From Paraphaeosphaeria minitans (lineage: Eukaryota; Ascomycota; Dothideomycetes; Pleosporales; Didymosphaeriaceae): DNA of 64,000 nucleotides. A model generated the notes under the pieces. That model was given only the letters and a program-made list of their open reading frames with translations. It was not told the origin of the DNA and searched no databases. Where the stretch lies: the NCBI GenBank assembly GCA_015832175.1, contig WJXW01000008.1, positions 992,001-1,056,000 of the forward strand, in the 5' to 3' direction. Position numbers and translations under genes: made by a program. Below are positions 9,103 through 19,719 of the stretch, piece after piece; the stretch's first letter is position 1; the number at the start of each line of letters is the position of its first letter.

Positions 9103-10176
9103 TCAGGCTACCTCTTCTTTTGGTATTCGCTCTTTAGCCGCGATTTGCATTTGCGCATCGAGGAGGCCCATCAATACCATGTCTGACCCTTTTTTCAGCC
9201 ATTCAGCGTCATGTGCCAGCGCTACGTGGAAGCCATGCTCCTTTTCCAGCACTCGAATCTTTGAGATAGTGTCTTTGGCGGCCTCAATATCGGCATGAAG
9301 CGACATCGTACCTTGCCGGTGCGGTACGCAAAACTGTGCGACCTCGTGAGTTCCATCGAGGATACCTCTGGTTCTTTCAACATGGAAACAGTACGATTTG
9401 GAGAAGCTCACCTTGAGTGGCAGCAATCGCTGCCTAGCAGAACCCAGTCGCCACTCTCTAGTCGTGCAGCTGCACATAAATTTCCAGGCATGTGCCCAGG
9501 AGCTTGAATTACCCAGAAGCTGGCGTCGCCAAAGTAATCCATTGCCTTTGGGAATGGCCCGAACGATACCCAGGGGCCATCAAGCTCTTCAGCTCGTTCG
9601 GTCGCTCGCTCAGGGTCGAAGAACCTGCCATCCCATTGCGCCATTGGGTCTGCAAGATGTCCTGGCGCACACCCTACTTTTGTGCCGGGCCCGAAGTATG
9701 CTGTTGCATTCGGAAACGCATCTCGAATTGGTCGACAATGATCCCAGTGCGCGTGACTTGAAGATTTAGCGATGTGGTCAAGCTTGGGGTTTGACGTTTC
9801 AAACCTGAAAATTATCGTTTTGATCTGAGCAGATGATACACCCCTCTCGCTCAGCTGCTTTACTATGCTCTTTCTCGGACCTGCAGGATCCACAAAATCC
9901 AGTATGAATCTGTTGACCCAAGGCGTGTATAAGGAGCGATCCTACAGTTTGTGAGCATATCATGTCTTCTACGACGCATAACCCTACCTCATCGAGTCCG
10001 AGATCCCATACAATGCGCTTATCGCCATGTGAGATGCAAAAAGCCCAATCGTACATTCGAAACTTGGCATTGCTGACATGTGCATGCAGCTTATCTGTGT
10101 CTGCGATGAAGCTGCCGCCATCCAGTAATGACAAGCCAACGAACGCCGTGGGCTGTGGGATAGGGCTCGTGGCCAT
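9103..10176 (-). CDS. Metallo-beta-lactamase-fold hydrolase (lactonase-like)
   Basis: Proposed complement(join(9103..9367,9412..9756,9805..9941,9988..10176)), 311 residues. Introns are 46, 48 and 44 nt with GTAGGG/GTAG, GTTTGA/CAAG and GTGAGC/CCAG borders. Splicing the second joins IIF to SHAHWDH, restoring the HxHxDH metal motif exactly; unspliced, the frame stays open because 48 is divisible by three. Later ligands are also present: the histidine in QAPGHMPGN, the aspartate in LLGSDCC and the histidine in VALAHD. All zinc-binding positions of the fold are therefore intact. The N-terminus reads FVGLSLLDGGSF and there is no signal peptide, suggesting a cytosolic enzyme. Relatives include AHL-lactonase/AttM-like proteins; the substrate is unknown. 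Confidence 0.85.
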
Positions 10177-10315
10177 CTCTGCTACTCAGTACAGGCGTGT
10201 AAGGTCTAGTTATAGGCGATAGTACTTGCTTCACACTAGGAAGGACAGTGAAAGGATGACTCTGAGTAGAATAATACTTGACTTCTCTGAAGTTGGGCAG
10301 GTTTTGCGCAGCCAA

Positions 10316-10915
10316 CTCGCTTAGCGCACAGGCCCCTCATAGGGCCTTGGCACCAGATGCCACAACACCATAGCGATATCGTGATCTACCCGTTACAAGG
10401 CGCTACAAGGTCACGAAGTCGTCAAGCTCAAGTATAATAAGTACAACGGAATATGTTAAACGATGGGCTCCACATATTACACTATGCCTTAGCAAGGCAA
10501 GTGCAGCCTAGTCAAATACTTGTTTCCAAATGCAGGCCTGCCGCGTATCGCCTCAGCCTTCTCAACTGAAACGAATACGATCCTTCGTTTCTGGTCTCAG
10601 CCGAGCCGATTATCATCCGCGTTGGGAGCATTCATACCTCATCGCAGATACGTGTGAAGGGATAGATTTCTTAAAGAGCTTTCCCCACATGATCCCAGAC
10701 CAGTGAACGGCCCGCAGCATCGACTAGTATTCAGCCCCACTTATGGTACTCGCGACATAGCGGGGTAGCTTTTTGCGACGGATCAACACTTTATTTCGAA
10801 ATTTATTACGCACTGTCGAGATGCGTACATCTTCTGAATAGAAACTGTTTGCTAGCGTTTAGTTTTTGTCACCGGACTTGTTACCTAGGACTGGAAATTC
10901 GATTACCTCGCTCAA
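10316..10915. other. No recognisable gene
   Basis: Intergenic stretch between the hydrolase and the esterase fragment. No open frame above 60 codons and no repeat was noticed. Confidence 0.5.
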
Positions 10916-11861
10916 ATGACGACAACGCACAAGCACAAGCACAAGCACTTAGGAGAGATTCAGGGAAACAGCAATGATGGCGTGGTCCAGTTCTTAGGCC
11001 TCAAATACGCTTCATTGGAGAACCGGTTTGCAGCGCCATCGCTGGTAACAGACTATAGCTCTGGACTGATAGACGCCACCAAATTCGGGTACACACCATG
11101 CCAAAAATACTGATAGACCGTCACTCATATAGACTAGGCCTCCCACTGTCTCACCTATTGGCGCAGTCAATAACGAATTTGAATTTATACAAAAAGAGCT
11201 GCCATTGCCCCCAGACGTTCCCAATCATTCGGACATTGAAGGTCTGAATTTAAACATTATCATTCCAGTAGGCAAAATTGGTGATATCGACAACAACGCA
11301 AAGCTTCCAGTGCACGTTTTCGTGCATGGAGGCGGCTTTGCCGTGGGTTCGAGCTGGTATCCGCACTACGATCCGGCACCACTCGTCCGAATATCCATCG
11401 AGAAGGGCAAGCCCATTATCGGCGTGACTATCAAGTAGGTAAATTGTGCCGAACGAGGTCTCATGGTCACTAATGGTTATCAGCTACCGCCTTGGCGTGA
11501 CTGGTTTCATGACTTCGAAGGAACTTCGAAGCGCCGGTTACAAAGCCAACAATGGTTTCCATGACCAACGCACCGCCCTACAGTGGGTACGTAGATACAT
11601 CGGTGGGTTTGGCGGCGATCCAGAAGAGATCACTGTTTCTGGCGAAAGTGCCGGTGGCTGTATGTACTTTCGAACGACCAGCGGCAAGATGCTTACGATA
11701 CCAGTTTCTGCCCTCATGCTAATGAGACGTCTCACGCCAAGACGACCAAGGGTACTCATCAGGTCTTTACCGATGGGAAGGCTCTGCCGGACGTGGGGGG
11801 TGATCTTGACGCCGAGGAGGCCATCGTCGAAGGGCTTCGCGAGGCCGGCATTGTCAACTAA
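10916..11861 (+). pseudogene. Type-B carboxylesterase/lipase, 3'-truncated and fused to unknown sequence
   Basis: Exons 10916-11088, 11138-11435 and 11484-11659 splice cleanly (GTACAC/CTAG and GTAGGT/TCAG). They encode GEIQGNSNDGVVQFLGLKYA, the oxyanion-hole region VFVHGGGFAVGS, NYRLGVTGF and the nucleophile elbow GESAGG. The next exon border is a good GTATGT at 11660, but the rest of the enzyme (catalytic Glu/Asp and His, about 350 residues) is gone. Instead a different frame runs to a TAA at 11861 with GTHQVFTDGKALPDVGG and ends EGLREAGIVN, resembling the tail of some other, unrecognised protein. There is a His/Lys repeat near the N-terminus (THKHKHKHKH). Confidence 0.75.
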
Positions 11862-12573
11862 TGCCCGAGGCTCTCGGTACGGGCGGGGTCAGTAACAGCG
11901 CAGCCATGGTCTGGATTTTGCGATTAGCGGAGGAGACCGTCAGAACAGTCATTATCATAGCTCCATTCGTATAGTACATGCAAGCTTTAAATTAGATAAG
12001 TCGCCACGGTGTTTTCTAATTCTCTCACACATGGCAGGCATTTCAGCCTTAGCGCGAATTTCCGTCATGGAAACAGTCCATCAATACAAGTTTCCGTGCC
12101 ACCAGCGTACGTTACCCTTCATGGAAGTTTGGACAGTTGGGCTTGGCGCACGTGCTTCGTGGCCGCACACGCCTTGCAGCACAACTCGAAAACACACCGT
12201 ATTAATTACACGTCCTCAGAACTCTGATGATGCCTGAAACAAATGTGATCCCAGTTTGAGCCTTGGCAGGTCCTAGGGCAGCATAACGTATTCGATCCTG
12301 CAACTCCCGACCGCAGGGGCGCACACGCTGCCACCTGGCCACTCCCACATGCGCGCCCAACCAGTAAGCGGCTGAAATAGGGGAATCACCACGTGTCGCT
12401 TTCGCTGTACCCAAAACGAGCGCAGCGCATCTCGCCAGCTTTTCTCACACCGAGAGGGTGCCTTCTTCCTCTGCTTCGCACTCCGTTCCACATTTCTCCC
12501 GTTCGGAATATTTCCCTTCCGACGAGCACTAGATACAACGATAGGCTCCCGTCATCTCGCCCCAGTACCAATC
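11862..12573. other. No recognisable gene
   Basis: The frame at 12031-12237 (plus) and others show no family motif. The last part is the likely promoter of the APH gene. Confidence 0.45.
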
Positions 12574-13625
12574 ATGCCTAATGTTATCTACACTCTCAAC
12601 GATGCCATCGATACCTTCTTTTCTGAGGCTGGTGCGTCGTCGTCTAAGATAGAATGCGATAACTTTGTCCGCCAGAAATATGAAGGAAGAATCCTGCCAG
12701 TTAGCATTCAAGGCTTGACCAGCTACACCGTTATTGCAGGCCCAAAGGGCAACAAGATCATTCAATTCCGAGAGCAGGCTGCTTTGCTAGATATGGACAT
12801 GTTGGAGTTGGCAAAAGACATTCATGGAGAGGTCGTGCCTAGTTGTTCTGAGCTCGGGTGGGTTGGCAATCCAAGCGGCTCGCCGCTAGCAATATACGAG
12901 ATGAACAGACTCCGTGGAGAGAACTATGTCCTCGTTCGCCCCTCTCTCACATACGATAAACGACTGAATACCGTGCACAGTCTAGTGAGGTTCGTTGGGA
13001 CTACTATATCTTCTCCTCTTCTCTTCGCGTCAACCCGCTAACATTACATGGAAGTTTCTTTGCGCAGTCGTGGCAAAAGGGGAAGCTAGCAAGTTCGAGA
13101 TTGGCCAACGTGTCCGCCATCAGCACTGAATGCTACGCCAGGTTCGAATACCTAGCCGATATCCTCCCAAAACGCTTCTTGCCGGCCGTCACCGAAATAC
13201 AAGCCGCCCTGCCAGCGCTCCTTGACGGATGCTATCCATTGGTCCTCACGCACAGCGACCTCAACGAGATGAACATCCTGGTCGATCCTGACAGCGGTGA
13301 AATCACAGGTATTGTTGACTGGCCTGGCGCGAGCATCCTACCCTTTGGCTTCGCCCTCTACGCACTGGAGAGCGCCCTCGGCAGCATGGGCTCTAGCGGA
13401 TGGATATGGTTCGACAACGTCGATGACCTAAGGGATACATTCTGGAAGGCCTTCAGAGAGCAGACCGGCCTGTCCAATCCGCAAATGAGACTTATAAAAC
13501 TTGCAGGAAAGGCCGGCATCCTTATCCGCTGCGGCACCGCCTACGACAGCGGCCTGCCCGGAATGATAGGGGTCCGAGACTCGAACGCCGAGGACTTCAC
13601 ATACCTCGACGCGCTCCTTTCCTAA
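12574..13625 (+). CDS. Aminoglycoside phosphotransferase (APH)-fold kinase
   Basis: Proposed join(12574..12989,13055..13625), 328 residues. The intron (GTTCGT...TGGAAG, 65 nt) restores SFFAQSWQKGK in frame. The C-lobe has the kinase motifs LTHSDLNEMNILVD (HxDxxxxN catalytic loop) and GIVDWPGA (metal-binding DW in place of DFG), with a family-typical FGFALYALE next. The N-lobe is shorter and less typical. These fungal APH-family proteins phosphorylate unknown small molecules and are usually expanded in Pezizomycotina. There is no signal peptide or membrane segment. No frameshift is visible and the length is usual for the family. Confidence 0.82.
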
Positions 13626-13814
13626 GAGCTGTTTCCCGCGCTCAGGTTTCGATATAACTTCACCCAGTGAGTGGGTGTTGGTGATCGCGTTACGGATTGA
13701 GACTTTCCACAGTGGGCCATCCCTCGATTATCACTTATCCTTTAATCCATCAAGCGTCCCTCCGATTTCCGGTGTTATGGTACTAGCGATTTCCGAAAAC
13801 TCCGCTATCTTCTA

Positions 13815-14385
13815 TCAGCGTGCGTTAAATAAGAGTGTAGGGTCGTAGGTGAGGTACCATCTGGAGTTCCGTCCAGGGCGATTGTATGCATCACGCCGTA
13901 AAGGTATAAGGTTGCGGGGCTTGTATTCGCGGTAGACTGGCGGGGAAGCTGTTGAGGAACAACTAGGCGGGAGCAACCAGGTGATGAGTCTAATGATCAG
14001 GATGTCAGCAGCAACAACTAGACACAGTACAGTGTAACAGGTTATCAAGGGCAAATTGCTGGGTGTCGTGGAAGTAGCTTAGTGTCAGCCTGTCCAGGCG
14101 CTTGGGGAGAGCCGATGGGCTATGAGCGAGGCAACCACCGGCCTGGAGAGCATAACCGACTTCTGTAGGAGTGCAGACATAGGCTTCCCCGGGGTCGCCA
14201 ACTCGGATAGAGACTTCCTTTGTGACGAGTGTGCCCTCTGGGCAAAGTTTGGTGAACTCTGCCGTCGCGTTATGAAAAGCTCTCGCAGCTGCGGCGCAGC
14301 AGGGTCGCCCGATTACGGCATGAAGAGGTCTTGAAGCGTTAAAAGTCACAGCTCGTGTAGTCGTGGTTCGAAATCTGGCAAGCAT
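13815..14385 (-). CDS. Uncertain protein with mitochondrial-type N-terminus
   Basis: The minus frame from 14385 to 14005 starts MLARFRTTTTRAVTFNASRP, an Arg/Ser/Thr-rich, acid-free start like a mitochondrial presequence. It continues with CPEGTLVTKEVSIRVGDPGE. A following minus frame (13815-14054) could be a second exon. No family is recognised and codon usage gives no clear support, so this may be the 5' scrap of a gene. Confidence 0.25.
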
Positions 14386-14469
14386 TGCTTGGTGGGGGTT
14401 GTAGTTACAAGGTTTTGCTCGAAGGAAAACGCGTTCTTGAAAGAATGAAGGGCGATAGGTGGATGCGGG

Positions 14470-14600
14470 CTGTAGAGGTTTAGTGATTGATTGCCTCCTA
14501 ATTTACTTGGTTTCAGCCGCGATGTCCTCTGGGCAGGCGGACTTGGCGGACAGCCGACGCGTCCAGGATCATTGCTGATCCGCTCCGCCCCACTTTATCT
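14470..14600 (-). mobile_element. Old LINE 3'-UTR fragment
   Basis: The segment tttcagccgcgatgtcctc continues to cagccgacgcgtcc and gatccgctccgccccac. It aligns with the 3' UTR of the full LINE at 40.86-40.98 kb and is preceded by a degraded tgattgattg tail. It is on the minus strand, like the LINE, and is diverged. No duplication of flanking sequence was seen. Confidence 0.7.
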
Positions 14601-15495
14601 AGCGCTTGCGTGGAGCGATCCTGAAGCGCGCGCTTTGTGGCTGAGCTATTTCTAGTCCTCGGCGATGCCAAAATAGCTCAGGGTTCAAAAGGAATAAGGT
14701 ATCGAGAACCAGGAAATGGTCACAGAAGGACAAAAAGCGGAAATTCGAAGCTCGCTGAGTTCTAAAACATGGTGTTGCTATACAGTATAGGATCGAAAGC
14801 AAGAACCGGCAATTCTAAACAGGTCCATCTGACACGCTCCAGGCCCTCCGCAGCCGGAGACACACGAGTTCCTATCAGCGACGCGGCGAGAGCCATTCGA
14901 CAGTGATCTATATAGCCTTCACAGAGACATGAAATCAGGAACCAGAAGACGACGATCGGAAAATGGCAACCAGAAAACGGACATCGAATTGGCCATGGTA
15001 CACACTTGCACGGGTCCAGAAGAGGTGCCCGTAATCGCGCCGAGGATTTCCCACGGAACCACACGGCTATGCTGCTGGCCGTACTGTGTACGCAGTCAAG
15101 GCCCGTTAGAAGGCCGATAAGATTATTGGCAGATGCAAAGTACCGACCTACCTGCCTTTGGCACACATGACGAAACCAAACCCAAGAAACACATGCCACA
15201 AGGCATCGCCGGTCGAGGCCTGCCGCGTCCAAGCGACACTGACTTACACAAAACTTGCCTCGCAAGGATGATTGTTTTTGTGCCCTTTGATGCGAGATGA
15301 AAAAGGCCTCCGGTCGAGGGTCAACCTACTGCGTGATTGCACCTGATGGGTCTTATCGATAAGATGCGGCGCAGCACAACGCACATCGCATGCAGCAGTT
15401 CAGCCTTGTTGCGGCACCCCCTCATCCTAAGCGCTTGCGACTTTACTGCCTGCACAGTGCGCTGTTGAAACCTCAAACGTACACAGTCTCCTTAT
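14601..15495. other. No recognisable gene
   Basis: The minus frame 14762-15265 (167 codons) is cysteine-rich and unlike a known family, and is probably chance. The upstream part of the NLR gene should lie here but no N-terminal exon was recognised. Confidence 0.45.
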
Positions 15496-15499
15496 CAAC

Positions 15500-16924
15500 T
15501 TGAGGTTCCGTCTTGAGGAGGGCAGCGCACCATGGTACACCGCTGTCCGAGCCCTTGGAGTCGAGAATGGACCGCTCGACCAGTTCAAGCAAGCGTTGGA
15601 AGCACTGCAGACTAAAATGACAGACGGAGGTCGATTACAGCAGGCAGGCAAAGCGCTAGTGTGGAGGTTTAAGAAGGAAAAAATTCGTGGCTTATTGGAG
15701 CGAATCGAGCGTTTAAAAACGCTCGTAGGGATCGGATTACAGATAGACCATTTGTAAGCCTTCACAGTAGCACTATAAATTCATATCGCTTACCTTTAGG
15801 AGCAAATTGTCCCAAGCCATCAAAGACGATACCAACGTCCTTCGAACACACGTGCCCGCAATTCAGTCTCGAGTAGACGAGATCCACCAAGATCAAGTCG
15901 ATGCAAAGCACAGCAAGTTGGTGGGATGGATCTCGTCTACCGACTACCCCGCGCAACAATCGGACATTATAGGCCGCAGACAGAAGGGAACGGGCCTGTG
16001 GTTTCTCGACGCACCCGAGTTCACAAGGTGGCTCGGTGAGCCGAGGGGCACACTTTTCTGCCCAGGGATTCCTGGCTCCGGCAAGACGATGGTGGCAGCG
16101 ATCGCGATCGACCACCTCCTAAAGTTTGTGCAGAGCAGCTTGGTGGGAGTTGCGCATGTGTGTTGCAACTATAAAGCACAAGACGAGCAGGATGCCTCCA
16201 GTATGCTGGCAGCCATCGTCAAGCAGCTGGTGCAGGGTCGACCGTCGATTGCGGAGCCTGTAGCACGACTGCACAAGCAGCATGCCGATCGAGGCACGAA
16301 ACCATCGCTTGATGAGATATTTGGCGCCCTCCAAGAAATAGTTGCAAAGTATTCGACTGTATATATTGTTATTGATGCTCTGGACGAGTTTCGAGACCGC
16401 AACGGCATTCGCAGGGTATTCCTGGCCAGACTTCGAGAGCTGCAAGCGGGACAAGTTGTTCGCCTCATGGCTACTGCGCGGTTCATACCTGAACTTGAGG
16501 CTGAGTTTCAAACAGCCGTGAAGCTAGAGATACGAGCTAGTGATGGGGACGTCAGGCGATTTGTAGCCGGCCAGATGGATCGACTGCCCAAATGCATTCA
16601 GTGTGACCCTGCGCTGCAGAAAGTGGTGCAAGAGAAGATCCCAGAGAGAGTTGACGGCATGTAAGTTATTTTATCTAGCTTCTAGTATAATACAGACTTC
16701 TACACTACGCAAGAGTACTTCGAGCGCATCAGAGATACATGGGACCCGATGCTCCGCTGCACATTGCCTCGACATGCCTCACCTACCTATCGTTCGATCT
16801 GTTCAAGACGGGTAGCTGCTCCTCTGAGGAAGACTTTATAAAAAGACTAGAGGAAAGCAAGTTCCTAGATTATGCTGCCAAGCATTGGGGAGAGCATGTT
16901 GTGAAGGTGGAAAGCGACGCGACG
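15500..16924 (+). pseudogene. NACHT-domain NLR (STAND) protein, internally deleted
   Basis: Exon 1 (to 15753) ends the N-terminal helical domain: FKKEKIRGLLERIERLKTLV. The intron at 15754-15799 (GTAAGC/TTTAG) joins it to SKLSQAIKDD. Exon 2 has DIIGRRQKGTGLWFLDAPEF, Walker A GIPGSGKT and Walker B VYIVIDALDEF, the NACHT NTPase core. After PERVDGM (16660) the normal winged-helix stretch is missing. Sequence resumes with TTQEYFERIRDTW, frameshifts, then continues CLTYLSFDLFKTGSCSSEED and AAKHWGEHV (16739-16910), where ankyrin repeats should begin. NLRs of this type mediate non-self recognition in fungi. Loss of sequence and frame makes it inactive. The last frame runs without a stop into the DUF3435 gene. 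Confidence 0.78.
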
Positions 16925-19529
16925 ATGATGGCTCGATGCGGCCGTAAACCTGGCACCTCCCGCGCCGTGATTGCAACGGTCCCTACTGTCGCTACCAATC
17001 GAACGAAGAGACGATGCCGCAACATCCCTCCCACCTCGAGCACCGTACCGACCCGAGAGAGCCCGTCACCTCCCGCAACACCGTCGTCAGACTGTGGTTC
17101 CAACTTCGTCTGCGACGAAGATCTTGAATCGGTCGCACGCTTGAGTTCGGAAAAGGATACTAGATCACTAGGCGACGCAGAAACCGACAATTCCAAAGAC
17201 AGCGGCATCGACTTGGACGAAAAGCGGGACGGAGAGCGGGCGACACCACCAGGTTCTCAGGCGGGTGCGATACTAAAGAGAATAGCCTATCACACGAAGC
17301 AAGGACCAGCGAAACCGAGGCGCTCTGACAAAACTACGGAACTGTGGAAGACCGAAAGCGGATTCTGGAAAAGGCAAGCACCACGGAAGTCATTTGACAC
17401 ACCTTAGGCTGATATTGTCCAGCTACTGCCTCATGATCGAGGAAGAGACGGAGCTATCTCCGAAGGACCAGCTCCGCAGGTGCGACCCAGCAGTATTCAA
17501 GACATATTTAGAATGGCGAACAGAGCATTCCCGAATGAAGAAGGAGAGTGCGATTGATGCTTATTGGAAGCGGATCAGTATGTATTACGACCACGTTGTG
17601 GGCCATGCAATGGCGAACAAGGTCCTCAAGGACGTTCGTAGAGTTCATTTGCCCCTACAATCCTCCATTCAGTATTTGATGCCTAACCCAACGCAGTGGA
17701 TACCAGAGCTCGAACTGGACCGGTCGAAGAAGGACAAGCTGACCATGTACGTGCAGGACCTCTTTGCTATCCTACATGCTCTTTGGGTAGACGACAAAAA
17801 GCCATTGCACGGCTTCATTCGCGTGCAGATTTCGGCCCTCCTCCTCTTGAGCGCAGCTACCGCTACACGACCAGGAGCGCTCGTCGAAAGTGCAAGCAAC
17901 AAAGGAAGCAATAAAGCGCTCTGCTTTAGGGATGTGGCACTTATGAAAGCTCCTAGCCTTACGGATTCTAAAAGAAGCGTACTCGTGGCGAACGTGAATC
18001 TGGTACACGTTAAGAACAAAGAGAGGGATGGAACATCGTATGTCACACCATGAAGTTCATCGTGCCTTACTAACCTAGCCTTTGCCGTTCAGAAAGAAGT
18101 TTGCATTCCACTTCGAGGGATTGCCTGCGTACTGTATAGTGTCGCATTTGCTAGCCATCGGCTTCAGGCAGGATGCATACCACGATGGTTTTTCCACCAT
18201 TCAGCAAATCTTCGATCTCAAGATACCAGCAGAACGCGAGGTTCTCCGCATCCGATGGAAGGAGGATATGCTAGATAAGCCTTTCTTCTGCAACGTTCAA
18301 AAGTACGGTTGAGGGTGGCCGTGCCGTTCTGCCATTGGCGTTCCCCTACTGGAAATATCGGGAAATCTTCGTCCGACTAGGACGCGTTGCGGGTTTCGAA
18401 GCAAACGTTGAGCTTTACCAGCTACGACGAGCTTCTGGAGACAAGATCAACGGTATGCGAACGATTTCATTTCTTGTGCCAAAGCTGACAGACGTTGCCA
18501 GAGGCCCTTCCTTCCACGAGCCGAAACCAGGCCATGGGTCATAGCAGCGAGACCTACGAAAGATATTATACGCCGACGCACATCGCACGCGACTTCCAGT
18601 CAATCTATTTCGGTACACCTTCGCAAGAAGGCCTGATCCGGTCTGTTGCAAGGATGGGCTTATCACGAGATCGGCGTGCGCCAGTCGAACTGGATGACGA
18701 GCAACAAGAGGAAGTGCGCAACCACCCGCTGCTTGTGGCACTCCGCAAAGAAAGGGATACCCATAAGCACGAGCTTCATAAGAAAGGCTTCCGCCCCCTT
18801 CTTCAGGCTCAAGGAACTTCGCTTTACGCAGACTACGAGGTAACCATTCGTAAGATCGGCAGCACCACGGAGAAGTTGCGTAGGGAGCGGCTGAAAGAGG
18901 CGATTAAAACCTTCCACGACTCGATTGATGCAATTGAGATAGAGAAGCAGCTCAGTGGGAAGCCTGCAACCGAGATCCTGACTCTGCCGACCCCGGAATT
19001 CGAACTTCGAGAGCGTGCTACCATAGCTAACATGCTCTCCAAGCCTTTTAAGAACGACCGAGCTCGCGTCCGACACATTCATACTCTGGCTCGATTGTGC
19101 CGCCTTCAGGAAACTCCTCGCCCAAAGGCTCGCAAACGAAAGGTGGATTGTGGAGAGGACTTGGTGTCATCCTTGAAGGCAGGTGGGTCCCTAATCAAGC
19201 CGAGAGAGCTGGACATCAGATTTGAGATGTGTGCGCCAACTCCATTTAGAGGCGAAGGAGTCACCGATGCTCAGTCTCATCATCTATACCCAACGATTCT
19301 CCCACACCCCGTATGTCTTCTCTGTATTGGTCAAGAGGAGCGCTCGTACGAACGGCGTATGCGCCATATACCGCGAAAAGACGTCCTCAAGAAGCACATC
19401 AAGGTACATTTCAAGGACCCTCAGTATCAGCGTGAATTTGAATGCCGTCACCCTTCCTGTTCTGAGAAGTTGGACGGGATGGGACATTTCATGAGGCATG
19501 CATTGGATGTACATAGGGTGTGTCATTGA
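16925..19529 (+). pseudogene. DUF3435 tyrosine-recombinase-like protein with one frameshift
   Basis: Exons are 16925-17373, 17423-18037, 18093-18452 and 18502-19529. Borders are GCAAGC/TCCAG (a GC-AG intron), GTATGT/TTCAG and GTATGC/GCCAG. Each junction keeps phase. The core shows CDPAVFKTYLEWR, YWKRISMYYDHV, the box-I-like arginine in TATRPGAL, YQLRRASGDKIN, and NQAMGHSSETYERYY with the candidate nucleophile tyrosine. The C-terminus has a C2H2-like pair (CRHPSC...HFMRHALDVH). Only one defect was found: an extra base at about 18,310 (TACGGTTGAGGG) shifts the frame between NVQK and EGGRAVLP. DUF3435 includes the captains of Starship elements and crypton-like recombinases; many members are not captains. 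About 870 residues if repaired. The first ATG is uncertain because the frame is open into the NLR. Confidence 0.75.
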
Positions 19530-19719
19530 CGTAGGCCGTGATCCGCAAGTGAGGCTTTGATAGCTGCAAAGACTTAAGTTTTCCGACGATTATAATGCTG
19601 CAGCGTTACCCTCGGGCTCGTGTTCACCGGTGGTCGTGGTAAAGGCATGAGGCACTTGACAATCCTTCCATTCTGATCTCTAAATTAGACCCTACGGTTA
19701 TCGAGCGGACTAGCTGCAG

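Noticed and set aside
14762..15265. 167-codon minus frame as a gene
   Set aside because: Cys/Trp-rich composition unlike soluble or membrane proteins, no motif, and no splice context. Probably chance.
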